Shown here in pieces: positions 1-10,500 of a DNA stretch of 64,000 nt; positions within the stretch are counted from its first letter, which is position 1; the number at the start of each line of letters is the position of its first letter. A model generated the notes under the pieces. It had not been told where the DNA came from and made no database searches. It worked only from the letters and a program-made list of their open reading frames with translations. Origin of the DNA: Dermacentor variabilis. Taxonomy: Eukaryota; Arthropoda; Arachnida; Ixodida; Ixodidae. The position numbers were made by a program, and so were the translations under genes. The stretch covers positions 53,072,255 to 53,136,254 of the forward strand of contig NC_134576.1 of NCBI RefSeq assembly GCF_050947875.1. Direction: 5' to 3'.

Positions 1-900
1 AACATATTGGCATGGAACACGTTCTCTTTCCCATTTGTCAATAGCTCATAATCGACTTCGTTCCTTCGTTGCGCCACTGCGAATGGTCCGTTCCATTGCA
101 TCATCAGATTATTTTTCTATTTAGGAAGCAAAACCTACGCTTCGTCTCCCTCCTTTAAGCATTTGTCGACTGTTTTCCTATCGTAGCTCTCTTTGGAGCG
201 TCTTTTGGCTCTGTCTAGATTTTCATGGGCGGTTTTGCAGGTATTTTCGAGCTTATCCTTTAAGTCCAGAAGGTAAGTGCAAGTCATTTTCGGCTCCGCT
301 ATCATGGTATTTTTACTCCATAGCTGCTTGAGCTAATGACCGCTTCACTCGTTTACCATATAGCATTTCGAAGGGCGAGATCGCAAGGCTTGTCTTGGTA
401 TTTCGCGGCACGCAAAGAGAAGTGCGGGTAGATATCGGTGCCATTCATTCATTCACAAAACTTTATTAGTGTCCTGAAGCCCGGTATTTTCAGACCGAGG
501 CGGGCCGCGTCCACGTCGGCACCGCCAGGCCGAGCCTTATGGCGTCATCATGGACCCTCTGGACGGCCCGTAGCTGATCGGTGCCAGTCCCCCGGTCATT
601 CTTGGAACATTTTCCGTATCATTGTTTTCAACGTGCTATTGAACTTTTCTGCTAATCTGTTAGCCATATGTGGTAGGGCGTTGTAAACAACTGACGGATA
701 CACATGATTGCATTTATCTCTTTCATTAAATCTGAGGCAAAGTTCGACCCTCTGTCACTGAGTATCTCTTTCGGTACCCCATATCCTGAGAACTTTTCCA
801 ATAAAGCGTCAGCTTATTGTCTTGTCTAAATCCATGGTTTTTGGTGCTCGACAATCGTGATGATGAGTATCCTGGCAGGCTCGCCACTATTTTGTCGCGG
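1..900 (-). pseudogene. Ty3/gypsy integrase relic (minus strand)
   Basis: Read on the minus strand, this is the core and downstream part of a gypsy integrase. About 715-800 gives GYGVPKEILSDRGSNF, which carries the second catalytic Asp. About 630-690 gives a decayed TPYH block where the catalytic Glu motif should lie. About 335-395 gives SPFEMLYGKRVKR, the usual integrase tail motif. Frameshifts and stops separate these pieces, so no protein is made. The first catalytic Asp and the zinc finger are not recognisable above about 830. The relic runs off the left edge of the window, and a LINE tail interrupts it at 443-576. Confidence 0.75.
443..576 (-). mobile_element. LINE 3' tail inserted in the gypsy relic, with 9-bp target duplication
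   Basis: This 134-bp fragment lies inside the integrase relic and is flanked on both sides by the 9-mer ATCGGTGCC (434-442 and 577-585), a perfect target-site duplication. On the minus strand it ends in AATAAAGTTTTGTGAATGAA plus further GAAT repeats. Its upstream part resembles the end of the RNase H-bearing LINE at 19.8-23.2 kb (a CCGTCCAGAG-type block, then GGCTTGGCGGT-type sequence). It is therefore a severely 5'-truncated copy of the same LINE clade. Removing it restores the integrase reading between the two flanks. Confidence 0.85.
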
Positions 901-950
901 TTACCGGCGCACAAGACATTAATCCGAACACACACACAAAACACGTTCAT

Positions 951-2952
951 AATGTATCACACCAATTAGTCCCGGTCAAAACTACATACAGCCGCAAGAA
1001 AGGTTACACTGAATTTGATCTCTTACCTTTCTACTAATATCTTCACCGAGTTCTTAAATCATTTCACAAGTTCTTAAAACGCCTCAATAAGGCACATGCG
1101 ATGAGTCGGTGTAGTTCTTTCGCATTGCTTGGTGGACTAGTGGCATCTCTGCTGAGGGTTGTCTCGATAGAATAGGCCTGGCTTGTGGAGTGTTGTCAGT
1201 GAGGGCGCGGTTGTCCCCGTAGCATAGGACGGGGCCGTTGTCCTCGGACCAAGCGCTTACTGGCGACCACGGTGCACAGCCGCGGGGCGTGGAGGACAAA
1301 TCGTGACTGGTGCAGAGCCACCTGGTGCCTCTTCCTGCTCGAGTCTTCAATCTCGACGTCCTTGCTTTACCGCCGTCTTAGCACAGTGTTCTTGCGGACT
1401 TCTTCCTTCTGCTGCTCTAGCGGTGTTCTCCCATTTCCCACCTCGCTCCTTCCAGTCCACATCAGTGTTCTTCCTCTTCCTTCTTCTCTCTTCTTCTTGT
1501 TTTCCTACTTCAGCTCATGACATTCAGATACCTCACCGGTACCCACCAGAACATTGATTGAAGCAGCATTCATGATATACTGCTCGACCATTGCGCTACA
1601 GTCTCCGCGAGCTACCTGCTGGTTTGCATGTTTTACCTAAACCGCGCCACACGTGCAACTGACGCAGGCTAGCGAGCATGCTTCGACTGGACCTGTGCAG
1701 GAAACCGCCGTGGAAATGGTACAAAATGATGCATAGCGCTGTGCTGAACGCTTGTAACAACCTTAAAATTGCAATTTCTGTGTACATGCCGCTAAGAGCG
1801 GTGGGGGAAATCGTTAAAACACTTCATTGGTCATCCTATGAAGAGCTGATAAAATAGAAGGTAAATAAGAAACGAACCTGCCATTAACAATAGCGTGGAA
1901 ACGCTTAGCTGGCCTAACGGGATTTTTTAACCAGCAAAACCACACGTGCACAACGGAGGGCCGTGCAAAGGAGGTGAGCTGGGTATGTGCGGAACTCTGA
2001 AAAATTCACAGATCAAAGAAATACTCGTCAGTATGATGGGGCATGTATCGCAATTTCTATCTGGCGACGACTAAACCGTGCTGCATCTGTTTCATTCTGG
2101 CGTCATAGCACCAGTTTTTTTTTAAATGTTATATGACCATAAGAAAATCCGTCGGTCGATGATTCCTTCAAAGCACAACACGATTATGTATCGTGATTTA
2201 TGGGAATCAGTGACTGCTAATGATGGAATTTCATATGCGATGTTTCTGGCCTTATTCATCACAATCGCGAAGTTTAAATTCGACTGGTATGCGGATTTGG
2301 AAAACCCGTGTCTTACACGCGGGCTCGGCATAGTATAGCAAAGTCGCTAGCTGCCAAAACCATTCACTGATTTGTACTTGTTGAGCGTCTTGAAAACTGC
2401 TCGCATAACGGACATTCTTGTCAGCAGACGTTGGATGGCTCAAAAACTGCGCGCAGAGCACCCCACCAGAGAAAAAGAAGTCACGCAGGAACTTCTCTAG
2501 GAGTTGTCTAGGTATGCGTACGCATTGTGCCACTTATCTCCACGCAGCCCGGTGTCATTATGAATGTTATGAATCCTGATCCTATGAGTAGAAACGACAG
2601 CGATGCGGCGACAAGAACTACTGTGAACGGCAGCGCAAGGTGAATCATGATGGAATAAAACTACTGCAGATGGCGGTGGCAGACGGGGCCGCGCATTGAT
2701 TATGTTCCGATCCTTATACGGCGTTATCGCTCTTAAGATCCTTATCCATCCGCATCAAACCATACTCTGGCAGCTGCGGCGTCTCTCGCAGGCCTTTCCT
2801 GCAAAGCCACCTGTGATGGAGACAGTTGCGCGTTTAAGGGAGACGGATGGGCCCCAATCATGAAAGCGATCTGCGATGGCGGCAGGGAGTGCGGCGAGTT
2901 TCTTAAACGCTGGCGTTCTCGCCCTTAGTTTGCGTTGAAGTGAGAGGCAGCA
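951..2952. other. Intergenic stretch without recognisable gene
   Basis: No ORF here has a recognisable domain. The only visible structure is a pyrimidine-rich (TTC/CTT) tract at about 1384-1515, which produces short low-complexity ORFs on the plus strand. The rest looks like aged non-coding DNA. Confidence 0.6.
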
Positions 2953-3221
2953 CACTCTAAGAAATGTTTAGACCCTTTGGAATGTATATTTGCCACACAA
3001 CAATAATCGTCATCTGTCTTGTCCGCATTTCCTTTCTTTAACGCGGCGAGCCCGGTACTTTCCAGTAACGAACGGCATGCGCGTTATCAGCATGACATAG
3101 CATGCCCGACAGGAAAGTAACGAGCGCAGCGTTTTCTAGAAAGGAAATGTGGGCAAGACGGATGACGATTATTGCTGTGTGGCAAATATACACCTCAAAG
3201 GGAGCAACTGTTTTTAGAGTG
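2953..3221. mobile_element. Fold-back MITE, copy 1
   Basis: This 269-bp unit begins CACTCTAAGAAAT and ends TTTTTAGAGTG. Its two ends are inverted copies of each other for about 90 bp. ACAACAATAATCGTCATC on the left matches GATGACGATTATTGCTGTG on the right, and CTTGTCCGCATTTCC matches GGAAATGTGGGCAAG. The middle carries GTACTTTCCAGTAACGAACG and a weak inverted GGAAAGTAACGAGC. There is no coding sequence. It is a non-autonomous DNA element; the superfamily is not determined. Confidence 0.8.
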
Positions 3222-3257
3222 CACGAAGTTGAATATTACTCGCTGCTGCGGGCCCTA

Positions 3258-3526
3258 CACTCTTAAAAGAAATTGCACCCTCTGGGTCGTAACTTGACAC
3301 AGAACAATAGTCGTCATCTGTCTTGTCCACATTTCCTTTCTTTAACGCTGCGAACCCGGTACTTCCAAGTAACGAACGGCATGCGCGTTATCAGCTTGAC
3401 AGAGCATTCTCGGTAGGAAAGTACCGAGTTCAGTGTTTTCAACAAAGGAAACGCAAGCAAGGTAGTTGACGATTATCGCTCTGCGGCAAATGTACACTTC
3501 AATAGGTGCACATTTGTCTAAGAGTG
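3258..3526. mobile_element. Fold-back MITE, copy 2
   Basis: This is a second 269-bp copy of the preceding MITE in the same orientation, starting CACTCTTAAAAG and ending CTAAGAGTG. The copies share GTAACGAACGGCATGCGCGTTATCAG-type core sequence and the inverted CTTGTCCACATTTCC arm. They differ at many positions, so this is not a fresh tandem duplication. Only 36 bp separates them. Confidence 0.8.
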
Positions 3527-3780
3527 CATCGTGAAAGCGATCGTCTTATTGGATGGACGGTGAGTTTTTCTCGTTGGGCAAGCATAGAAATGCCCACGCA
3601 TTAAAAAAAGAGAGATGTCCTCTCAGACGGAAGCGATCCTAATTGGGAATTGAAACGAACCGTTTGTCAGCTCGGTGCAGGCGCATGTTAGATGGGGTAC
3701 GTTAAACGTGCCTTTCCCGCCGTATCTTTGGTATGAACGCTCGTTTCAAGTACATGGAAAGCCTGTAATTTATAAAAGGT

Positions 3781-4012
3781 AAATTATGGGGTTTTACGTG
3801 CCAAAACCTCTCTCTGATAATGAGAGACGCCGTAGTGGGGGACTCCTGAAACTTGGACCACCTGAGGTTCTTTAACGCGCACCTAAGTTTAAGTACACGT
3901 GTGTTGTCGCATTTTGCCCCCATGGAAATGCGGCCGCCGTGGCCGGGATTCAATCCCGCGACCTTGTACTTAGCATCCCAAAGCTTTAGCAGTCTGCAAT
4001 CATAGACACAAA
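3781..4012 (-). mobile_element. tRNA-derived SINE (Ruka-like), minus strand
   Basis: Reverse-complement copy of the tick tRNA-derived SINE. Plus-strand blocks are GGGGTTTTACGTGCCAAAACC (3' end of the SINE), GTAGTGGGGGACTCC, GGTTCTTTAACGCGCACC and the head GGCCGCCGTGGCCGGGATTC, whose reverse complement carries the B-box-like GATTGAATCCC. The family matches what I remember of Ruka SINEs in ticks. Confidence 0.8.
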
Positions 4013-4335
4013 TACCGGATGTCTTAAGATAACGCAAATCGCCCATGGCATATCACACTAAGTTACGTATTCTGCTGGATTAGCCGCAAACGCGGACGGC
4101 ACTTAAACTGAACATCAAAATGGATAAATGACTCATTAGCAAAAGTTCCATAATAACCTTTAGAACTAATTACCTTAGTGCATATACTGCAATACATGAA
4201 CTGAAGCGAGTGGCTTCACTAGGCACATACACATCGAGGAAATTTTGAAACTAGCAGCAGTTCTCATATACGCGCTGTCACACTTGCAGTAAGAAGGCTT
4301 TCTTGTTGTGCTTATCTTTTTAAGAAAGCGCATTT

Positions 4336-4572
4336 ACCCGCCGTGGTTGCTCAGTGGCTATGGTGTTAGGCTGCTGAGCACGAGGTCGTGGCATCGAATC
4401 CCGGCCACGGCGGCCGCGTGTCCATGGTTGAGAAATGCGAAAACACCCGTGTACTTAAACTTAAATGCGCGTTAAGGAACATCAGGCGGTCTAAATTTCG
4501 GGAGCCCCCACTACGGCGTGCCTCATAATCAGAAAGCGGTTTCGGCACGTAAAACCTCCCCAATTTAATTTC
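4336..4572 (+). mobile_element. tRNA-derived SINE (Ruka-like), plus strand, nearly full length
   Basis: This is the most complete SINE copy in the window. It starts ACCCGCCGTGGTTGCTCAGT, where TTGCTCAGTGGC fits a polymerase III A box. GCATCGAATCC at about 4391 is the B box. The body follows with GGCCACGGCGGCCGC, CACCCGTGTACTTAAAC and CCCACTACGGCGTGCCTC, and it ends CGGCACGTAAAACCTCCC. It is oriented head-on to the copy at 3781-4012, so the pair forms a loose inverted repeat. Confidence 0.85.
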
Positions 4573-4723
4573 TTAATGTGCATTTTATGTATTGAAGACG
4601 TATAATTTACGGAACACCGATGTATGTCGTCGCACACATTGAGAACGCATATCCCTGAATTAGTGCCATCCTCAGAAATTGTTTTAATTGGATATGACAT
4701 AGTGAAAAAAAAGATGCATACTA

Positions 4724-4916
4724 TGGGCTTTTACGCTCAAAAACCTCGGTCATATTACGAGGCACGCCGTAGGGAGGCACTCAGGAGGTTTGGACCACTC
4801 TGGGTTCTTTAACGTTCACCTGCATCAAAGTACACGGGTGTTCTGCCCCCATCGAGATGTGGCCGCCGCGACCTTGTGTTTAGCAGCCCAGCACCACAGC
4901 GACTAAGCAACCAGGT
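4724..4916 (-). mobile_element. tRNA-derived SINE (Ruka-like), diverged minus-strand copy
   Basis: Plus-strand blocks GGGCTTTTACGCTCAAAAAC, GAGGCACGCCGTAGGGAG, GGGTTCTTTAACGTTCACC and GCGACCTTGTGTTTAGCAGC match the SINE in reverse. Part of the tRNA head is lost: the segment with the B box after GGCCGCCG is shortened. Confidence 0.75.
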
Positions 4917-5216
4917 TGGGTGGCATTCATGTACAACGGGTTACAGTATGTAAACTGCGACATGTGCCGTAATGTAATTCGTTTAAATGGTAATTAAAAT
5001 TTATATTAGTCAAATATTTGATTTCCCGTGCAAATAATGTCTGTTACGTAGTAATTGAGCTCAAAAACTAGAATTGTGCCATATGCTACCAGTGAATTAA
5101 AGAAGATAGCCCGTTGCATACTACGTACGAGAGATCCACGTGGGCGCGGCAATAATAACACGCATTTCCTCGAACGAAGCCGTTATAGAGAGCAACAGTT
5201 CTGCAACTGATCTTAC

Positions 5217-5420
5217 TACGAGGTCGCCTAGAAGGCGCAGGATCAAATCCCGGCCACTGCAACCGCAATGCAATGGGGGCAAAATTAAAAAACGCCCGTG
5301 TGCTGTCTGTTGGGCTATTGGGTGCACGTCAGAGAACCCCAGATGGTCAAAAAGTTACCCACTAAGGCGTGCTTTAGATCATATCCTGATCCGGGCACGT
5401 AAAACCCCAGATTTTCATTA
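5217..5420 (+). mobile_element. tRNA-derived SINE (Ruka-like), diverged plus-strand copy
   Basis: ACGAGGTCGCC, then GGATCAAATCCCGGCCACTG, CGCCCGTGTGCTGTCTG, AGAGAACCCCAGATGGTC and GGGCACGTAAAACCCCAG are SINE blocks in order. About 11 bp (CTAGAAGGCGC region) is inserted near the B box, and the 5' head is poorly preserved. Confidence 0.65.
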
Positions 5421-7196
5421 ACTACGAGTTCACCTAAGGTTTCGTAATCATGAGCCGACGAAATTGAGCAGATTTAGATTCATGCCTTGCTGTACAAACA
5501 CCGATGCCAATTAACGTAGGCGAAGCACAAATAGTGAGTCAAATTGGTGGCGCCAAAGAAAATCATGCGCAAAGTGACGTACTCTCATCGTCCTCCCGGG
5601 AATGCAGCCATGAGCAGTCAGCCAGGAATATCGCGATATTTTAGTAATGCAGACCAGCAGTCATACGTGTGACTGTCACTCGACCGAATGCGCAGCAGAG
5701 TGAAAATAAAACAGGTGTGTCACACGCAATCAGCACAAGCTGAAGCGAAACACGTTCCCGTAACAGCAAGTGTGCGAATTAGCACGAACACGAAGAAAAA
5801 TGAAATTAGAGGCGGGAATATTTTAGAACGGCATTGCCGTGCCACCCAGATATGGACGAATAATAAACACGCCAAACAAATTATTTCGGCTATGCGAGTT
5901 TGGCTGATCACGTACGTTACAGTAAATGCGCGAATTGCGGGCCAGTGGAAGCGCAAGAAGCGCAGTTTTATGTCGCCATAACGACCGACACTGTTGGAAT
6001 CCTTAAAATGTCGGAATGCGTACAGCACCCGCTGGGAATATCCCGTCATGAACATGTAATTCTCCTTAAAGACCCTATTTATACAAAGGTACGAATTCTC
6101 CCGTACGCTTTCCGCGGACCATAGATGGCTGCAATTAGGAATCAAAGTGTCTCTGTTGGTACAACATCTTGCAAGCGTGTCAGGATCACGGAGAAAAACA
6201 TGAAAACGCGAGAAATAGTCGCTCACAATGCCGGCAAAAAGCACTCATTTATGTGTGAAATTACATCTCTTAAGGTTAGATTGTACACCACGGCAAGCTC
6301 GCAGTACACCTTTCGAGCGCATCGCGCAAACGTTATTTGTCCATGCAAAGTACATTTCACGGCAATAATTTTCAGGAATAAGGCACTTTCGTGTTGTGCT
6401 CACATTTTTTTTGGTCAGCAAAACGCAGGCATCGACGAGGCTGGATCCGCTTTCCGAGTCAAAGAAGTGACGCCGCGTACTTCAAGGGTCAACAAGGGTC
6501 GTTGGTTAACGCATCGAAACCACAAAATGTAGAGCTTGCTTCACAGAGAACTTATATAAGCTTGGGGAAGGGAAACTGTACCTTCCACCGTACAATGGCA
6601 ATAAGGGTAGTGGCCTTGTGAACCGAAGTATGCGACCGAGAGATGGCGCTAGAAAAATTAAAGCTACTGTCATCATTATTACGTATTACGTATTACGTAA
6701 TACATTATTATGTTACGTGTAACCGCTACGGTAGCGGCTGGTGGTGCTCGTCGCGCTGCTCGCTCACTGGTTTTGGGCGCTTTGTTACCGCTTTCGGGTG
6801 GTATTCGAGTCTGCCCAAGTCTGACATGACGACAAATATCTTTATTATGTCGCCAGGTGACCGAGAGGCCCCTCAACTGGCAAAAAAAAAAACAAAAAAA
6901 CTTCATACAAGTAAGCTTACATCGTTTATTGTTATGGTGAATGAAGCAGTATATGCCATAATTTTCATACAGGTCAGATGGAGTTAATGCTGTCAGTTAT
7001 TGAGTTTACAACATACAGAAACACAGATAGCCATCTATTTAATAATCCCGTTAAAATTGAGTTTTCTCATCCCGTTCAGCCACAGCAAGGATAACGAATC
7101 TTCAGACAACAATATTTATGCTGGGCTACCCTCGTACTTGTATGCCGTACAGTGCTACTTTACATGTTTCATAGTTTATTGTCTGCGTTCAACGAG
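5421..7196. other. Intergenic stretch; one unidentified 174-codon ORF
   Basis: The longest open frame is on the minus strand at 5720-6244 (174 codons). It is rich in hydrophobic residues and Cys. I recognise no domain, its composition resembles translated non-coding DNA, and nothing supports a splice or start context. Around 6680-6715 there is a short TACG/ATTACGT repeat with local self-complementarity. Otherwise I see nothing here. Confidence 0.5.
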
Positions 7197-7600
7197 TTCA
7201 GCTATATTAAAAAAAAAACTTCGAAAGGGCTCGGCAAATATTTACTTTCCGCCAGATAAGGTCGAGCTACAATGTCCCATTGTTTTCATAACACATTGGC
7301 GAGAGGCACGAAGTGTAGTAGTAAAAAATTGTTGTGCTACATTTTACATCACACATTGTCCACGCTTGATATTTTGCGGCTCATTTAGTGTGGAGGTGCG
7401 GCAGGAAAGGCTTCGACGCAGATTTCGAGAGCGGACAATGTGTGATGCTAAATATAGCATAACGTTTTTTTTTACTCCTACACTTCGTGCTTGCCGCCAA
7501 CGTGTTATGAAAACAATGGGACATTGCAGCTCCAGCTTATCTTGCGGAAAGTACATCTTTGCCGAGCACTTCTGATGTTTTTTTTTAAATATAGCTGAAA
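7197..7600. mobile_element. Fold-back MITE with ~165-bp arms
   Basis: TTCAGCTATATT at the left and AATATAGCTGAA at the right begin a long inverted repeat of roughly 165 bp per arm. Matching blocks are CTCGGCAAATATTTACTTTC with GAAAGTACATCTTTGCCGAG, AATGTCCCATTGTTTTCATA with TATGAAAACAATGGGACATT, and CACACATTGTCCAC with GCGGACAATGTGTG. The unpaired centre (about 7363-7430) has no ORF of interest. The ORF on each strand simply reads the arms. Confidence 0.85.
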
Positions 7601-7829
7601 TCGCAGGAAAGTGAGCAACGTTGTGGAGACAACAGTGCTGAGAAGGACCTTCGCAAATATTGTCTGAATAAGCAAGGACACCTAATAAACATGTAAGGTC
7701 GACTAATGCTCAGTAATACTTGGAAAATGGAATTTACCGTGCCATGTTGAAAAAAAATATCGGTTTGTGTGTTCAAACAAGTCAAAGAGCGTGCAAGGAG
7801 ATGAACATTTCAATTGAGTAACACAGGTG

Positions 7830-7924
7830 AGTAAGGGAAGCCTCAGCCTGGAGCCAATGTTTCAACAAAAACATTTGTGAGGGCCATGACGACGACAAGT
7901 TTCCACTCTGAGGCTTCCCTTACT
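7830..7924. repeat. 95-bp hairpin at the left edge of Element A
   Basis: AGTAAGGGAAGCCTCAG (7830-7846) is exactly inverted at 7908-7924 (CTGAGGCTTCCCTTACT). The loop, read on the minus strand, contains CTTGTCGTCGTCATGGCCC and TTTTTGTTGAAACATTGG. That layout is reminiscent of the long-terminal-repeat-like (PLTR) ends of Penelope-like elements elsewhere in the window (a stem, then CGAAACGTT-like sequence). It may be a Penelope-like PLTR remnant next to, or interrupted by, Element A. The identity is uncertain; the hairpin is certain. Confidence 0.6.
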
Positions 7925-7944
7925 AAAGGTTTTCCCGCTAAATT

Positions 7945-8125
7945 TAATCCAAGCGCCAGCCAATTTATTCCGAGCGCCAGTCAATTTAATTTAAGCGCCA
8001 GTCAATTTAATCTAAGTGCCAGTAATTTTAATCCGAGCGCCAGTCAATTTAATCCAAACGCCACTCAATTTAATCCAAACGCCAGCCAAAATAATCCAAG
8101 CGCCAGCGAATTTGATCCAGCACAA
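7945..8125. repeat. Subterminal 21-bp tandem array, Element A left end
   Basis: About nine tandem copies of a 21-bp unit close to CAATTTAATCCAAGCGCCAGT. Because 21 is a multiple of three, the array leaves a 94-codon frame open (7877-8161) with a FNPSASQ heptad. I regard that as a by-product of the array. Confidence 0.9.
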
Positions 8126-8661
8126 CGGAATTCAAGAACCTTTGCATTTCAAGACTTCTGAAAATTTGCGAACACATTGTGAGCTAACACCTTGAAAATG
8201 AAAGAGCGTGGTGGTAGACCAGTAGCTATCCTGCCACGGGACTAACGACAACTTTTGGAGGTTTTGAAGCGAAAAGCTTCACTACGCTATAGTGAACACC
8301 GCGCATCGCGCGAGCCGGCGTATGTCGGATTGGCTCCGTGAGCGTGTTCGGAGTCGAATGGGCTCCGCGAGCGTGTCGGAGTGTTCGCAGTCGGCGCAGG
8401 TGGCCACTGCCCCGCGCTATGCGTCATTGTTTGACGTTCGCCGCAAGCGCGTGTTTATCGCGGAGGCCGACAATATAACCGCTCGCTAGGGTATAGGCGT
8501 GCGCATTCAACATGGAAGTAGAAGAGAGTCATACTACCGATACAGAGAGCTGTGTTTATGGCTGTACAGAAATCGCAAGACAATGTGCCCAACAGTGATG
8601 AATAAAGAAGTTTAATAATCCTGCATAACTTATGGTATATATCATCGATAATCAATTTGCC

Positions 8662-8892
8662 TAACTACACAAGGCACACGTATAGCATAACCATAGGCTA
8701 AATCATAAAGCATAACCATAAACTGAACCGTCAGCAGATCCATAACTTCAACCATAAGCATATCCATAAGATAAACCCTAAGCATATCCAAGGCTAAATC
8801 ATAAAGCATAACCATAAGCTAAACCGTAAGCAAAACCATAGGCTAAATCATAAAGCTTAACCATAAGCTAAACCATAAGCATCACCGAACCT
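8662..8892. repeat. CCATAAGC 12-mer array, Element A left arm
   Basis: About 18 diverged copies of a roughly 12-bp unit, AACCATAAGCTA or AACCATAGGCTA, with a higher-order pattern (AACCATAGGCTAAATCATAA recurs). It forms a superficially telomere-like, strand-asymmetric tract. Confidence 0.85.
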
Positions 8893-9654
8893 TTTCGCTT
8901 CGAGATATCCAGGCTTAACCTTAGCTAAGCCCCAGCCAATTTTTTTTTATTTTCTACTTCGTTATGAGAGCGACACAGAAGATGAACATTCTTCGAATTA
9001 TTTGAGAGAAAACGTCAGCATGAGTACGTCGAGTTAATGGTACACATTCGATTTAGTCATGGCTATCAAACGATACAATAAAGGTTGATTCGATGATAAT
9101 CATTAGGCCCTCGCCGGGAGGCTTCGTTCGCTAGCGAATACGATTCACTATTCTACTGCGATATCCGCAGCCTCCAATCAAAGACCTTGTCATCGGTACC
9201 GCTAAAACAGTCATGGATACCATTTAATTGCATAACTAATATGGTCAAGCAACTAGTGATCACAAGTAAAATACATTGCGCAGTTCGGGGTTCTTGGTGT
9301 TTTGTGCAACATGGCGTCATATACGTCCAATGAAATGCGATGAAACGAGTGACTCACTATGCCTACTATAAACTCGTATACTTAAGTCACTGGTGAACAT
9401 TATTCACCTATTTTACTATCCCAGAGGCAGCTTTCCCTCGTGGGTGCCGTCAATACTATCAATGAAGCTGTAGCACGACGAGTACTTTTGCGTTACCACT
9501 GCCAACTGATACCGCCGAGTTTTAAGGCATCCCTAGTGGTGCGCTCTCCGCGATGTTCTCGAATTTGCATGCAGAATAGCGTGATAGATATGAAATCAAA
9601 TGTAATTCAGACGGCAATTCACAAACCATAATGTGATAACTATAGGAAATACTA

Positions 9655-10390
9655 AGATTGATTGACTCTAGTGATGAAGAATCACTTTGTGTAGTTTGAT
9701 GGTCAGAGCCATCATTCATGCACGCCGTGAATGTTATAAATGAAAGTGTCAATAAATGAGAGTTTTAATCAGTCAACATTGCTAATTTACATCGCAGAGC
9801 CATTAGTGATCACTAGCGATAAGCTCTGTTCGGTGTTCTTGCACTTTTATGCTGCATAGCGTCATGCATGTCAAATGAAACTTTTAAACAATGATCCAAT
9901 TATGATCATTTACGATCCCTGAGCATTTGGTCTGCTACCATTGCTACCTGATAGTGAAGAGTGAGTAGTGATCACTAGTGACAAGCTCAGTTCTTTGTTT
10001 TCGTACTTCTCGCAGCCTAAAGTCATGCGTATCAAATTAAAATTGAGTCAAATCGCAATACAAGTTTAATAACTAGGAGGTGCTAAGCATTTGTCACTAG
10101 TGATTACGAGTCACTTTGGTATCGCGGCGGCAGCCATCAGTCGGGCACGTAGTCATTGATATCTATCAAAATGTTATTGAATTAGTATTTTCTCTACTAC
10201 TATTGCTACCTGATAGTAAAGTGATCACGAGTGATAAGCTCAGTTCAGCGTTCTGTTACAATTAGAGTTTGTAGTGTCATGGAAGTGAAATGATAATTCG
10301 AAGGATGATTCAAATTTTATAACCTGGGGTTACTAAAATTTAGTCACTAGCAATCACGAGTCACTTTGTCAATGGTAGCCATCATTCGTT
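9655..10390. repeat. Inner TCACTAGTGA repeat array, Element A left arm
   Basis: Diverged copies of a composite repeat of about 160-250 bp. Recurring pieces are GTGATCACTAGTGAC-like palindromes (9806, 9968, 10221), GTCACTAGTGATTACGAGTC (10095) and GTCACTAGCAATCACGAGTC (10346), and a CATGCATGTCAAATGAAA-type block. Each copy places TCACTAGTGA next to its own inverted half-copies. The same motifs occur in Element B. Confidence 0.75.
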
Positions 10391-10500
10391 CATTTTGCTC
10401 TAGGTGAATATTTCTCCTCTGAGATTTCAGATGTGGTCGAAATACTGGTGGTCAGTTGTGACTATGTTCACTTCAATTTTCTTCACTACCTGCAAATCAC

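Larger units (their letters stand above)
7927..10500. repeat. Element A left terminal inverted repeat (~2.57 kb)
   Basis: It is inverted relative to 13863-15999. Clear paired landmarks are: GTGGTAGACCAGTAGCTATC (8212) with GATAGCTACTGGTCTACCAC (15720); GCCAATTTTTTTTTATTTTC (8934) with GAAAAAAAAATTGGCTGGGG (15001); GGCGCTTTCCC-free unique DNA near 9110-9650 with 14310-14850; and TACTGGTGGTCAGTTGTGAC (10443) with GTCACCATTGACCACCAGTA (13900). Overall similarity looks high, with scattered substitutions and small indels. Confidence 0.9.

Noticed and set aside
5720..6244. 174-codon minus-strand ORF as a host gene
   Set aside because: No domain, no splice or start support, and composition like random translation; kept only as a note in the intergenic entry.
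7945..8892. CRISPR-like array
   Set aside because: Units are contiguous or diverged tandem repeats without unique spacers, in eukaryotic DNA and mirrored in an inverted arm.
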